From Polyangiaceae bacterium (GTDB taxonomy: Bacteria; Myxococcota_A; Polyangia; Polyangiales; Polyangiaceae), in the NCBI GenBank assembly GCA_019637295.1, contig JAHBVX010000006.1, positions 372,001 through 436,000 of the forward strand: a stretch of DNA of 64,000 bases. Direction: 5' to 3'. The stretch's first letter is position 1. Every line of letters starts with the position of its first letter. The notes beneath the pieces were generated by a model, which had not been told where the DNA came from, searched no databases, and was given only the letters and a program-made list of their open reading frames with translations. Below, piece by piece: positions 53,213 to 62,352 of the stretch. The translations under genes were made by a program, and so were the position numbers.

Positions 53213-53797
53213 TCAGGCCTTGGACAACCGCTGCAGGATGCCCTTCGAGGCAACCTTGAGCGTCTCGAACACGCCCGCGCCGGTGCGCGCGCTGGCTTCG
53301 ACCTCCGGGGCGCGACTGGGGTTCAGAGCGCGACTCAGCTCTTCCACGGGCATCGCGTTCGGCAGGTCCCGCTTGTTGTACTGCACCACGTAGGGCATGT
53401 CGCTGAAGTCGAGCCCGTGCTCGCGCAGGTTGAAATGCAGGTTGTCGAGGCTCTCCTGGTTGGCCTCGAAGCGCTCTTCCTGCGAGTCCGCGACGAAGAC
53501 CACGCCATCGGCCCCCTTCAGGATGAGCTTGCGGCTCGCATCGTAGAAGACCTGTCCGGGCACCGTGTACAGGTGGAACCGCAGCTTGAACCCGCGCACC
53601 TGCCCGAGCTCGAGCGGCATGAAGTCGAAGAACAGCGTGCGCTCGCTCTCGGTGGCCAAGGAGATGAGCTTGCCCTTGGCCTGCTCGGAGCTGCGCTCGA
53701 AGACGTACTGCAGGTTGGTCGTCTTCCCGCACAAACCGGGCCCGTAGTAGACCAACTTGCAGTTGATCTCCTTGCTCATGTGATTGATGAAGCTCAT
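53213..53797 (-). CDS. mglA: MglA-type small GTPase
   Basis: A 194-residue Ras-like GTPase very similar to MglA, which sets the leading pole for gliding and type IV pilus motility. The P loop [12 protein letters not shown] is at residues 17-28, the signature [18 protein letters not shown] near residues 78-95, and the NKRD base-recognition motif at residues 141-144. Length matches MglA (about 195). In M. xanthus mglB precedes mglA; here a TerB-like gene is upstream instead (15 bases), so this could be an MglA paralog with a different partner. Confidence 0.9.
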   Translation of the reverse strand: MSFINHMSKEINCKLVYYGPGLCGKTTNLQYVFERSSEQAKGKLISLATESERTLFFDFMPLELGQVRGFKLRFHLYTVPGQVFYDASRKLILKGADGVVFVADSQEERFEANQESLDNLHFNLREHGLDFSDMPYVVQYNKRDLPNAMPVEELSRALNPSRAPEVEASARTGAGVFETLKVASKGILQRLSKA

Positions 53798-53812
53798 GGG
53801 TGGGTCTCGAGA

Positions 53813-54361
53813 TCAGGAGCTGAGGGCGGCTCGCAGGCGCCCGACGACCTCGGTCACTGCGGCGGCGGCGACGCCCTCAGCCATGCCCAGGTCACTGCAC
53901 AGCTCGGATAGCACATCCGCCTCGGGTTCGGCGAGCTTGCCGTCCGCGAGCGCAACCAGAACCGCGAAGCCGAGCGCGTCCTTGCGGCTCGCGTCATCGG
54001 TGAAGTCGGCGGCGGCACGGCGCAGGCGCTCCCGTCGTCCGAGCACACTGCACGCAGCTTCCAGATCGCGAAAATGCGTCTCGAGCACGTCGGCTGTCGC
54101 CTCTCGCCCGGTGGCCTGCTCGAGCAAGTCGGCCAGGGCAGCGCACTCCTCGTCCGCGAAGCCGTCAGCGGACGCCACGAGGTAGGCTACCTCGAGCAGC
54201 GAGACGAAGCGCGCGGCCTCCGTCGTCGCCTCGTCGTGTTTGACGGCGTGTGCGCCGTGCTTCAACGCCTCCGCGGCCTCCGCGACGTCGAGCGCGGTAC
54301 AGACCGCCGCCCGCAACGCAGCTTGTTCGAACTCGCTCAAATCGACCTGTGCAATCCCCAT
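53813..54361 (-). CDS. TerB-like helical protein
   Basis: A 182-residue all-helical protein. The stretches FVSLLEVAYLVASADGFADE and EECAALADLLEQATG, and later ALGFAVLVALADGKLAEPEA followed by VLSELCSDLGM, are two TerB-type repeats with the acidic ADG-x-x-x-x-E metal site. TerB folds bind metal and act as membrane or signalling scaffolds. It lies directly upstream of mglA in the same direction and is likely in its operon, which suggests a link to polarity control. Confidence 0.7.
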   Translation of the reverse strand: MGIAQVDLSEFEQAALRAAVCTALDVAEAAEALKHGAHAVKHDEATTEAARFVSLLEVAYLVASADGFADEECAALADLLEQATGREATADVLETHFRDLEAACSVLGRRERLRRAAADFTDDASRKDALGFAVLVALADGKLAEPEADVLSELCSDLGMAEGVAAAAVTEVVGRLRAALSS

Positions 54362-54454
54362 CCGCCGGACTTGCCACGGGGCGGAGCGCCCCGCAATGCG
54401 GCGCGACGGGCGATCGCGACCCGCTCGGGATTGAGCTAGACTCGCTCGCTGGCG

Positions 54455-55546
54455 ATGCGGCTCGTCCTTCCCTCGTTCATGCTCCTGGCGATGGCGGGGT
54501 GCTCCTTGCTCGCGCCGGGGGACGAGGAGCTCTCGGGTGGGACGCCCGAGGGCGGCGCAGGTGGCGGGTCCGGCGGCGCGCCCAGCGGTGGCGCCGGGGG
54601 GAGCGGTGGGACCGGAGGAACCGGCGGCGGGCCCAGCGGCGGCGCTGGAGGCAGCGGCGCCGGAGCTAGCGGCGGCGGCGCTCCCGCCGGCGGTGGCGGA
54701 ACGGGAGGCTCCGCGTGCACGCCGACGTCGGGTACGGCCGCAGCGCGTCCGGTGGAACTGTATGTGCTGCTCCATCGCAGCGGAGGCCCGGGACCTTTCT
54801 CTACGATCAAGAACCAGGTCAGCCAGTTCGTGAACGCGAGCGCTTCGAGCGGGGTCTCGGTGGGGCTGCAGTACGTGCCCGCCACGTCCGCCGCGCAGGA
54901 CTGCCTGGGCGCCGGGTACTCGACTCCGGCTGTACCGTTCGGTCTGCTCCCTCAACACGCGGCCGCGATCGACGCTTCGTTGTCGGCCACGAGCATCAAC
55001 ACGGGCGGCTTGTTCGAGGGGGCCGCGCACGGGTTGGCGTCCGTCGGCGCAACCCGGGTCGCGGCCAGCCCCGACGCGCAGTTCAGCGCGGTGCTGGTCC
55101 CCACGAGCGAACAGTACGGCTGCTCCTCGAGCGCTCCTGCCGTGGCCACGATCCTGGCCTCCGCGTGGCCCACGGTCTCCACCTACGTCGTTCCGCTCTC
55201 GGGCGCATTGGGCGCAGCCGCGGATCAGTGGGCCGCCGCCGGGGGCACGGTGGACCGACTCGGCACCGGCTCGCTCAGCGACCTGCAGTCCGCGCTTGCG
55301 CAGGCCAAGCGCCCCTGCCAGTTCGCGCTCCCCGCCGGGGTGCCGGCCACGAACGTCCAGCTGACACTGAACGCGAGCTCGTCCCTGGCGCTGCCGTACC
55401 GCAGCACCGCCGGGCAGTGCGGCGGCAGCGACGGCTGGTTCGTCGCCCCAGCCAGCGCCCAGACCGCGGTGCTGTGCCCCGTGTCGTGCCGCAAGGCGAT
55501 CGCGAGCTCGGGCACCAGCGTGGACTTCGCGACGACCTGCGACTGA
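54455..55546 (+). CDS. Gly-rich lipoprotein with vWA-like domain
   Basis: A 363-residue lipoprotein (LLAMAGC lipobox). A linker of about 65 residues is nearly all Gly/Ser/Ala/Pro. The globular part (about residues 85-363) begins ARPVELYVLLHRSGGPG and resembles a von Willebrand A-type fold in which the MIDAS aspartate position D-x-S is changed (LLHRS). It continues with VSVGLQYVPATSAAQDC and TYVVPLSGALGAAADQWAAA. The cysteines are probably paired. Metal binding may be lost; adhesion is a plausible role. Confidence 0.65.
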   Translation: MRLVLPSFMLLAMAGCSLLAPGDEELSGGTPEGGAGGGSGGAPSGGAGGSGGTGGTGGGPSGGAGGSGAGASGGGAPAGGGGTGGSACTPTSGTAAARPVELYVLLHRSGGPGPFSTIKNQVSQFVNASASSGVSVGLQYVPATSAAQDCLGAGYSTPAVPFGLLPQHAAAIDASLSATSINTGGLFEGAAHGLASVGATRVAASPDAQFSAVLVPTSEQYGCSSSAPAVATILASAWPTVSTYVVPLSGALGAAADQWAAAGGTVDRLGTGSLSDLQSALAQAKRPCQFALPAGVPATNVQLTLNASSSLALPYRSTAGQCGGSDGWFVAPASAQTAVLCPVSCRKAIASSGTSVDFATTCD

Positions 55547-55598
55547 CCCATAGCCAGGCGGGCGGACTTGACGGACACTGCCGAGCGCGGAGGTGATC

Positions 55599-56429
55599 AT
55601 GATCGCGGCGGTGCTTCTCGAGTCGAAGAGTTGGGCGGGAGTGATGGTCGCGAGTCTCGCCCTGCTCGGCTGTGGGTCGGACGACCCTGCCGGCGGCGGG
55701 GGCAACGGCGGCTCCGGCGCAACCGGAGGCAGCGGAGCCAGCGGCGGCACCGGCGGCGGCGCCAGCGGCGGCAGCGGGCCGACCATCAGCTACTCCGGCG
55801 TGATGAATCAGCTCGGCATCACCGGGCAGACGCCGCTCCCCGGCGCGAAGGTGTGCATCGAAGGCCACGCCGACGTGTGCGCCACGACGGCGACGGACGG
55901 TGCGTTCACCCTCGCCGGCGTACCGGCCAACGCCGAGCTCGCCGTGCGAGCGTCACTCGAGAGCTACCACGACTCGCTCACGTTCCTGCTCACGGGCGAC
56001 GAGGATCAGTCCGGGCTCACCGCGATCATGGTCAGCCGAGCGACGGTCGGCCTCCTGTATCCAGCGGCGGGGTTCGGCTCCTACGACGAGACCAAGGGCA
56101 GCTTCGGCGTGAGCGTGCTCACCCCGGACGCCGAAGCCACCAGCGGCTTCGCCTCGCTCGAGGGGGCGAGCGTGACGCTGGTCACCGGCGCGGGAACCGG
56201 ACCCGTGTACGCGAGCGACTCGGGCATCCCGGACTCCGCGCTCACCGCGACGTCGAAGAATGGTGTTGGCTTGTTCGGCGCGGTGACGCCTGGCGAGGTC
56301 GCCGTCAACGCCGCCAAGGACGCGACGACCTGCAAGCTCGGCCCCGTCGGGTGGCCCACGGCGAGCGCCCACGCACGCGGTTTGGTCGAGGCGGACGTGA
56401 TCAGCTTCGTGACGGTGCTCTGCGAGTAG
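55599..56429 (+). CDS. Gly-rich lipoprotein with carboxypeptidase-regulatory-like fold
   Basis: A 276-residue lipoprotein with an unusually strong SD (GGAGGTGAT, 5 bases before the ATG at 55599). Signal MVASLALLGC, then a Gly/Ser/Thr linker of about 45 residues. The domain starts PLPGAKVCIEGHADVCATTA and TDGAFTLAGVPANAELAVRA, which matches a carboxypeptidase-regulatory (CarboxypepD_reg) beta sandwich; a second such unit appears near residue 180 (SLEGASVTLVTGAG). Such domains are common in surface proteins. Tandem with the previous lipoprotein gene. Confidence 0.65.
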   Translation: MIAAVLLESKSWAGVMVASLALLGCGSDDPAGGGGNGGSGATGGSGASGGTGGGASGGSGPTISYSGVMNQLGITGQTPLPGAKVCIEGHADVCATTATDGAFTLAGVPANAELAVRASLESYHDSLTFLLTGDEDQSGLTAIMVSRATVGLLYPAAGFGSYDETKGSFGVSVLTPDAEATSGFASLEGASVTLVTGAGTGPVYASDSGIPDSALTATSKNGVGLFGAVTPGEVAVNAAKDATTCKLGPVGWPTASAHARGLVEADVISFVTVLCE

Positions 56430-56469
56430 TCGGCGCCGAATTGACTGGGCACGCGCGGCGTCGTGATCG

Positions 56470-59430
56470 ATGCTCCGCGGGGCCGTGTATCAGATCGTCC
56501 AGCACGAGGTCTTCTCCGAGGCGACCTTCTCGTGGGAGGTGTTCGCGCCCGACATAGCGCAGGCCGCACAGCCAGGTCAGTTCGTCATGCTTCGTCTGCA
56601 CGAGCAGGGCGAGCGCATCCCGCTGACCATCGCGGACTTCGATCGACGACGAGGTACGGTCACGTTGGTCATCCAGGCGCTCGGTCGGTCCACGCGCGAG
56701 ATGCTCTCCAACTACGGCCAGGGGGATTGGTTCCTGGACCTGGTGGGCCCCCTCGGCGTCCCCAGCGAGATCGACGAGCCCGGCCACGTCGTGCTGGTGG
56801 GCGGCGGCCTGGGCGTCGCGCCCATCTACCCCCAGGCCCGCGCGTTCAAGGCAGCCGGCCACCGCGTGACCAGCATCATCGGCTTTCGCAGCAAGGACCT
56901 GGTGTTCTGGGAGGACCGCTTCCGCGCCATCAGCGACGAGGTCATCGTGTGCACGGACGACGGCAGCTACGGGCGAGCCGGGCGGGTCACGGACGCCCTC
57001 GCCGAGGTGATCGCCGCCGTACCACCCCCGGCGCGGGTCATCGCCATCGGGCCGCTGCCCATGATGCGCGCCGTATCCGACGTGACGCGACCGAGCGGCA
57101 TCCTCACCGTCGTCAGCTTGAACGCCATCATGGTGGACGGCACGGGCATGTGCGGCTCCTGCCGGGTGACCATCGGCGGCGAGGTTCGTTTCGCGTGCGT
57201 GGATGGCCCCGACTTCGACGCTCACGCCGTGGATTTCGACGAGCTGGCGGTGCGCCAGCGACGGTTCCGCGGGTCGGAAGCACGAGCCGAGCGAGACTAT
57301 GCGCACGTCTGCAACCTGGAGACGCAGCTCTTCGAGCAGGGCAAGCGCAACTACAAGAAGCTCGCGGCGGTCTCCCCCACCGCCACGCCCATGGCCGAGC
57401 GGCCCGCGCTCGCGCGTGCGCAGAGCTTCGACGAGGTCGGGCTGGGCTACACCGAGGCACAAGCCTTGCTCGAGGCAGAGCGTTGTATCCAGTGCGTGCG
57501 ACCCACCTGCGTCGCCGGCTGCCCTGTCAGCATCGACATCCCACGCTTCATTCGGCACGTGTTGGTGCGCGACCTGCCGGGTGCGCTCTCGGTGATCCAC
57601 GAGAGCAACCTGTTCCCCGCCGTCTGCGGGCGCGTCTGTCCCCAGGAGAGCCAGTGCGAGGCACAGTGCATCCTGCACAAGAAGATGGAGCCCGTGGCCA
57701 TCGGGCGGCTCGAGCGCTTCGTCGGTGATCACGCGCCAACGCCCCTGGGCGAGCCCGTCGCCAAGCGCCCCGACAGGGGCCGCGTCGCCATCGTGGGCTC
57801 GGGTCCGGCGGGGCTCGCGTGCGCGGGTGACCTGGCCCGAGAGGGAGTGGAGGTCGTGGTCTACGAAGCGCTGCACGTCGTCGGCGGCGTGCTGCGCTAT
57901 GGCATCCCGAGCTTTCGGCTGCCGCGCGAGTCGATCGAGAAGGAGATCCGCGCGCTCGAGCAGCTCGGCGTACGCTTCGAGGTCAACAAGGTCGTCGGTC
58001 GCACCTTCACGCTGCAGCAATTGCTCGGCGAGATGGACTTCTCGGCCGTGTTCGTCGCCACCGGGGCGGGTTATCCGGTGTTCCTCGGTCTGCCGGGTGA
58101 GGGGGCGGGCCAGGTGCTCAGCGCCAACGAGTTTCTCACTCGCGTCAACTTGATGGGCGGGGATCGCTTCCCGTACCGCGACACCCCCGTCGAGCTTGGC
58201 GAATCCGTGGTCGTGATCGGCGCCGGCAACACCGCCATGGATTGCCTGCGCGTCGCGAAGCGACTGGGCGTGGGCGAGGTGCGCTGCGTCTACCGACGCA
58301 CCGAAGCGGAAGCGCCGGCGCGCGCCGAAGAGCTGCGGCATGCACGCGAGGAGGGCATCGAGTTTCACTTTCTCCGTGCGCCAACGGAGGTGCTGCTGGA
58401 CGAGCAGCAGAACGTCAGAGCCGTTCGCTGCCAGCACATGGAGCTCGGCGAGCCCGACGCCACCGGACGCCGCCGCCCGGTTCCCGTGGAGAGCCAGTTC
58501 ACCGACTTTGCTGCCACGACCGTCATCTACGCCCTCGGCACGCGCGCCAACCCCATCGTCCCGCGCTCTAGTCAGGACCTGAAGCTGACCCAGTGGGGCT
58601 ACATCGAGGCGGATCCGGCGACGCAAGCCACCAGCATCCCGGGGGTATTTGCGGGCGGCGACATCGTCACCGGCGGCGCCACGGTGATCTTGGCTCTAGG
58701 CGCGGGGCGGCGCGCGGCTCGGCACATCAGCGCGTACCTGGCAGCGCGAGCGTGGCCGCCGCCGGTCGTCGACGATGGCCACGACGAGTTCCCGGCCGGC
58801 GAGGGCAAGTGCCCGCGCTGCCACGGTCGGATCGAAGCCGGGGAACCCTACGTCTGCTGCGCGGGAGCCACCATCCGCTGGCAGTGCCTCTCGTGCCACA
58901 AGGTCCACGAGGGCTTCGCCTTTCCCTTCGGTCGCTGCTCCGCGTGCGGAGGCAAGCTCGCCCGCGAGCACGAGACCCACGCCCCGGACGATCTAGCCCG
59001 CGAAGCCGTACAGCAGGCGATGGAGATCGAGCTCGGCGGCTACGCGTTCTACGACCAGGGCGCCAAGACTACGGCGGATCCGGAGCTTGGGGACATGTTC
59101 CGGCGCCTCGCGGCCATGGAGCGCGAGCACCTCGAGTTGCTCGCCGCGCGCTACCACATCGCTACCCCCGAGCTCACGGGCGCTCCCAGCACTCCTGCGC
59201 TGTACATGGCTGCGGACGCCCCGCCCTCGAGTCCGCTGGAGTTACTCGCGCTCGCGCTGGCGATGGAGGAGCGCGCCAAGGCCTTCTTCGCCGAGCGCAC
59301 CGCGGGGCTCACGCGCGGCAGCGCCGTGTGGCGCATGTACCGCGAGCTCGAGGCCGAAGAACACGAGCACGTCGCCTTGATCGAGACGGAGATCCAGCGC
59401 CGACAGGGCGGCAAGCGGGGGCTGTTGTGA
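56470..59430 (+). CDS. NfnA-NfnB-zinc ribbon-rubrerythrin fusion oxidoreductase
   Basis: A 986-residue multidomain redox protein. Residues 1-285: SudB/NfnA-like FAD and NAD(P) domain with GGGLGVAPIYP and the 2Fe-2S motif DGTGMCGSCRV...FAC. Residues 325-760: GltD/NfnB/SudA-like unit with Fe-S cysteines CIQCVRPTCVAGCP and CGRVCPQESQCEAQC, FAD-binding VAIVGSGPAGLACAGDL, NAD(P)-binding VVVIGAGNTAMDCLRVAKRL and FAGGDIVTGGATVI. Residues 780-835: double zinc ribbon (CPRCHGR, CLSCHK, CSACGG). Residues 836-980: ferritin-like domain with EREHLELLAARYH and EEHEHVALIE. The first two parts form an electron-bifurcating NADH:ferredoxin NADP reductase in anaerobes; here a peroxide-reducing rubrerythrin-like tail is attached. 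Confidence 0.8.
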   Translation: MLRGAVYQIVQHEVFSEATFSWEVFAPDIAQAAQPGQFVMLRLHEQGERIPLTIADFDRRRGTVTLVIQALGRSTREMLSNYGQGDWFLDLVGPLGVPSEIDEPGHVVLVGGGLGVAPIYPQARAFKAAGHRVTSIIGFRSKDLVFWEDRFRAISDEVIVCTDDGSYGRAGRVTDALAEVIAAVPPPARVIAIGPLPMMRAVSDVTRPSGILTVVSLNAIMVDGTGMCGSCRVTIGGEVRFACVDGPDFDAHAVDFDELAVRQRRFRGSEARAERDYAHVCNLETQLFEQGKRNYKKLAAVSPTATPMAERPALARAQSFDEVGLGYTEAQALLEAERCIQCVRPTCVAGCPVSIDIPRFIRHVLVRDLPGALSVIHESNLFPAVCGRVCPQESQCEAQCILHKKMEPVAIGRLERFVGDHAPTPLGEPVAKRPDRGRVAIVGSGPAGLACAGDLAREGVEVVVYEALHVVGGVLRYGIPSFRLPRESIEKEIRALEQLGVRFEVNKVVGRTFTLQQLLGEMDFSAVFVATGAGYPVFLGLPGEGAGQVLSANEFLTRVNLMGGDRFPYRDTPVELGESVVVIGAGNTAMDCLRVAKRLGVGEVRCVYRRTEAEAPARAEELRHAREEGIEFHFLRAPTEVLLDEQQNVRAVRCQHMELGEPDATGRRRPVPVESQFTDFAATTVIYALGTRANPIVPRSSQDLKLTQWGYIEADPATQATSIPGVFAGGDIVTGGATVILALGAGRRAARHISAYLAARAWPPPVVDDGHDEFPAGEGKCPRCHGRIEAGEPYVCCAGATIRWQCLSCHKVHEGFAFPFGRCSACGGKLAREHETHAPDDLAREAVQQAMEIELGGYAFYDQGAKTTADPELGDMFRRLAAMEREHLELLAARYHIATPELTGAPSTPALYMAADAPPSSPLELLALALAMEERAKAFFAERTAGLTRGSAVWRMYRELEAEEHEHVALIETEIQRRQGGKRGLL

Positions 59431-59446
59431 TGCGCGCCCTCGGCGC

Positions 59447-59854
59447 TCACAGCGGCAGGTAGCCGCGGGCGCGGATCTGCTGCATCGAGCGCAGCATCCG
59501 GCTGCCCGGAGACTCGAGCTTGGCGGAGAGCGCTTCGAGACGCGGCACCTCACCCTGGTCGAGCCACACGCCACCGCAGCCGGTACAGCGATCGACGACC
59601 AGGGAGTCGAGAGCGCTGTAGCAGAGCTCCTCGAAGGGCCCGGCGCACTTGGGGCATTTCATGTCCGTCGCACGAGCGGTCGCGCGGGACTGCTCGAGGT
59701 CTGGAACATCGCGCGCGAGCTCGAAGTAGTACGCCACCTCGCCCGGGTCGAAGAACAGTCCCTTGCAGCCAGCGCAGAAGTCGAGCGTCACGCGCTCGGC
59801 CGAGTCGATCTCCCGGAGTTCGGCGGCGCACCGCGGACAAGTCAGGCTGGCCAT
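59447..59854 (-). CDS. TFIIB-type zinc-ribbon protein
   Basis: A 135-residue protein with two zinc ribbons of the zf-TFIIB type: LTCPRCAAEL with CAGCKGLFFDPGEV, and MKCPKCAGPFEEL with CTGCGGVWLDQGEV. The x-x-W/F-x-D-x-G-E motif after each C-x2-C is typical. The family is often annotated only by this domain; nucleic-acid or protein binding is likely. The start at 59854 (MASLTCPRC) is preferred; a start at 59890 would overlap the upstream stop. Confidence 0.75.
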   Translation of the reverse strand: MASLTCPRCAAELREIDSAERVTLDFCAGCKGLFFDPGEVAYYFELARDVPDLEQSRATARATDMKCPKCAGPFEELCYSALDSLVVDRCTGCGGVWLDQGEVPRLEALSAKLESPGSRMLRSMQQIRARGYLPL

Positions 59855-59879
59855 GGCGCCCAGCTTACGACCACGTCCC

Positions 59880-61481
59880 TCAGTTGTCACTGATGTACAG
59901 CTTGAGCGCGCCCGCAGCCGCGCGCCGATCGAAGGGTACGTCCGCCAGGGCGTCGCGTCGGGAGATGTCCTCGAACAGCTGCATCAAGAAGCTGTGGAAC
60001 GCGACGCATTCGTCGATGGCCTCCTCCAACCGATTCGGGTCGACCAGGTCCGTGTCTTGAAGTCGCGTCATGGCCCGGATGAACGCGTCGAAGCGCGGGT
60101 AGTCCGTGGCGCGCAGCAGCGGGTAGCCCATGGCGCGGAAGTAGGACAGGAACTCGCGCACGTACTGGAAGTTGTAGACGGGCGCCCAGCGGTCCTCCGC
60201 CGGTGAGTACTGCGCCTTGGTCGCGAAGGCGCGCACGATCTGGGCGAACATCCACACGTCTCGGCGCAAGCGCTCGCTGGTCTCTCGCGCCGCTGCGTGG
60301 TCGTCGAATACACCGTCCTCTTCGAGGGCGACGCCGAGCGCCTTGCCCAAGAACAAGATCGCGTTGCGCAGCGCGGGCCGCAGGCTGGATGACGCCGTGA
60401 GCAGCGCGGCGTGCAGCTCCGCGTCGCCCAGCATCCCCTCCGGGGACGGCAGATCGTGCTGAAAGACACGCCGCACCTCGAGCCGGAGGCTGCCCGCGAT
60501 GCCCTCGAGCGCGCTCTTGATGCCGAGCAGTCGGTGCCCCGAGGCGCGCAGGTGCGAGCTCTGCTCCAGCAAGCGACTGGCCGGCGTGCGCAGCAGATCC
60601 TGCTCGTAGCCCTGAGCGAGCAAGAGGCCCGAGCGGCGCCGCAGGTAGTCCGAGAGCGCGCGCGCGTCCGAGCGCAGCACGCTGAGCACCAGGTACGCAC
60701 GCCCAGCCGCGCGGCGGCGACGCCCTCCCACGTCCACCGCGATGCGCCCGAGGAGACGCACGTAGCGCAGCATGCGAAACAGCGCCAAGAACGTGAGGGC
60801 CACCAAGCGATGGGCGTGCTGCCCCGGCACGCTCCGGATCAGATCGAGCACCTGGCCCGAGCGAATGCGATCGAACTCGGGCCGAAACTCCAGCGCCGTG
60901 AGGGGGTTGAAGAACGTGTTGTGGTTCACCTCGCGCTGAACCGTGCCGAGTACGGCGTAGAACAGGCGGAATGGCACCCGCTGCCCGCGGAGCACGCCTT
61001 CCACCACCTCCACGGTGCTCGTGAGCGATTGACGGAGCGCGACCAAGCTGTCTTCGGGGGTCTGCTGCGCGGTGCCTTCTTGCGCCAACCGGGTGCGGAG
61101 GTTGTCTTCCGGGAGCACCGTCTCGAGATAGCGATGGAACACCAGCCGGCGATCCCGCGTGCCGAGCAGCTGCCGCGACAGCCCGAGCGCCCGGTGCAAG
61201 CCGTCTCGAAACAGCACGGTGGGTTGGCGGAAGTCGAGGGCGACGGTCGGCGTCCGGCGCAACTGACCGGGCTGATTGCGAGGGTTCGAGAAGCAAGCGC
61301 TGGCCTTGAGCAGCACCTCGAGCTCGAACAATGCTTCCTCCTTGCCGTCGAGCGCGAGCCCTTGAAACCACTGGTCGCGCAGCGTGCGCTGCTCGTGCGC
61401 GAGCGAACGCGTGCGGTCGAGCAGATCGCTGTAGGCATCGCCCTCGGGCAGCGTGCTCGGGCGAAGCGCGAGCTGAGCCAT
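59880..61481 (-). CDS. conserved hypothetical protein
   Basis: A 533-residue, mainly alpha-helical soluble protein with no known domain I can name. Arg-rich and hydrophobic segments (FLALFRMLRYVRLLGRIAVD, GGRRRRAAGRAYLVLSVL) may contact a membrane or nucleic acid. The C-terminal FQYVREFLSYFRAMGYPLL and DECVAFHSFLMQLFEDISRR are well ordered. It lies between a zinc-ribbon gene and an AgmX/PglI lipoprotein gene, all on the minus strand with short gaps. No signal peptide. Confidence 0.6.
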   Translation of the reverse strand: MAQLALRPSTLPEGDAYSDLLDRTRSLAHEQRTLRDQWFQGLALDGKEEALFELEVLLKASACFSNPRNQPGQLRRTPTVALDFRQPTVLFRDGLHRALGLSRQLLGTRDRRLVFHRYLETVLPEDNLRTRLAQEGTAQQTPEDSLVALRQSLTSTVEVVEGVLRGQRVPFRLFYAVLGTVQREVNHNTFFNPLTALEFRPEFDRIRSGQVLDLIRSVPGQHAHRLVALTFLALFRMLRYVRLLGRIAVDVGGRRRRAAGRAYLVLSVLRSDARALSDYLRRRSGLLLAQGYEQDLLRTPASRLLEQSSHLRASGHRLLGIKSALEGIAGSLRLEVRRVFQHDLPSPEGMLGDAELHAALLTASSSLRPALRNAILFLGKALGVALEEDGVFDDHAAARETSERLRRDVWMFAQIVRAFATKAQYSPAEDRWAPVYNFQYVREFLSYFRAMGYPLLRATDYPRFDAFIRAMTRLQDTDLVDPNRLEEAIDECVAFHSFLMQLFEDISRRDALADVPFDRRAAAGALKLYISDN

Positions 61482-61490
61482 CGAACGCCG

Positions 61491-62006
61491 TCAGGGCTTG
61501 AAGTTGAACGGATAGTTGACCGTCGTGTCCATGCCGCGGACGGACGGGGGGAACTTCAGTTTCTTCAGCTCGGCGACCGCGCACTTGACCACGTCCGGCG
61601 CCTTCAGGTCACTGCGCTCCGGGTTCATCTCTGCGCTCTTGACGGTGCCCTCGCCGTCGAGCGTGAAGGTGAGCGTCAGGGTGCCCGCGAGGGTCGGGAT
61701 CTCCTTGCGCAGCTTGTCGTAGCAGTCACGAAAGGGCTTGCGGTTGTCCACGATCACCTTCTGGATCGACTCGGTGTCGCGGTCCTTGGGCTCGCCGCTG
61801 GCCGAGTCCCCGCTCCCTTCACCCTCCGCGCCGCCGGCGGCCCCTTCGCCCGGCTCCGGGGCGATGTCCTCGCCCCCGGCCGCGGCGCCACCCACCGGAT
61901 CGTCTCCGCCGGTCTTCGCCGGCGGCTGCGAGCTGCAGCCCCAGAACCCGAGCACCCCGAGGAGCACCGCACCCGCTACGCCGTGGGCCACACTACATCC
62001 GTGCAT
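61491..62006 (-). CDS. AgmX/PglI C-terminal-domain lipoprotein
   Basis: A 171-residue lipoprotein (AVLLGVLGFWGC lipobox). A Gly/Glu/Ala-rich spacer (about residues 25-70) is followed by a TonB-like C-terminal domain: IQKVIVDNRKPFRDCYDKLR, LTLTFTLDGEGTVKSAEM and CAVAELKKLKFPPS. This matches the AgmX/PglI C-terminal domain seen in adventurous-gliding proteins of myxobacteria, where two conserved Cys (here in FRDCYD and VVKCAV) are usual. It may bridge envelope layers. ATG at 62006 has a better AGGA spacing than ATG at 62015. Confidence 0.75.
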   Translation of the reverse strand: MHGCSVAHGVAGAVLLGVLGFWGCSSQPPAKTGGDDPVGGAAAGGEDIAPEPGEGAAGGAEGEGSGDSASGEPKDRDTESIQKVIVDNRKPFRDCYDKLRKEIPTLAGTLTLTFTLDGEGTVKSAEMNPERSDLKAPDVVKCAVAELKKLKFPPSVRGMDTTVNYPFNFKP

Positions 62007-62352
62007 GGCCGCCATCCTACTGCGGATCGGGTCCTCGTGCACAGGCGCGCTCTCGGAAGCGTCAGCGTAAGCAGCGGTAATCATTGAACTCGAGCTTGCG
62101 GTCCAGGCACGTGCGGGTTGCTCCAGCCAGCCCATGCGGCGTTGGTAGCCAGACGGGACTGCGGAGTTCGAGTGGTGAGCGGGCGAGCTCGCCGTAGCCA
62201 GTCGAAGCCGCGCGTCGAGTTCAACGAACGGTGCTGCCCGCCGGACGGGCCTAGGATCCCGTGAGGGTTCGATCGCGCGCCGATCCGCGCTACACGCGTG
62301 GTCGTCGAGCTTCCGCTCCCGGGCGGAGTGCGTTCGAAGCAGGAGAGACACC
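62007..62352. other. intergenic region upstream of the thiolase
   Basis: About 345 bases without a convincing coding frame. It must contain the divergent promoters of the AgmX/PglI lipoprotein and the thiolase. I can point only to a small GCCCG/CGGGC hairpin near 62237-62253 and the SD (GGAG, about 62341-62344) before the thiolase ATG. Confidence 0.4.

Noticed and set aside
54361-54455. A possible mglB gene next to mglA
   Set aside because: No roadblock-domain frame is found; the neighbour is the TerB-like gene and then a divergent lipoprotein.
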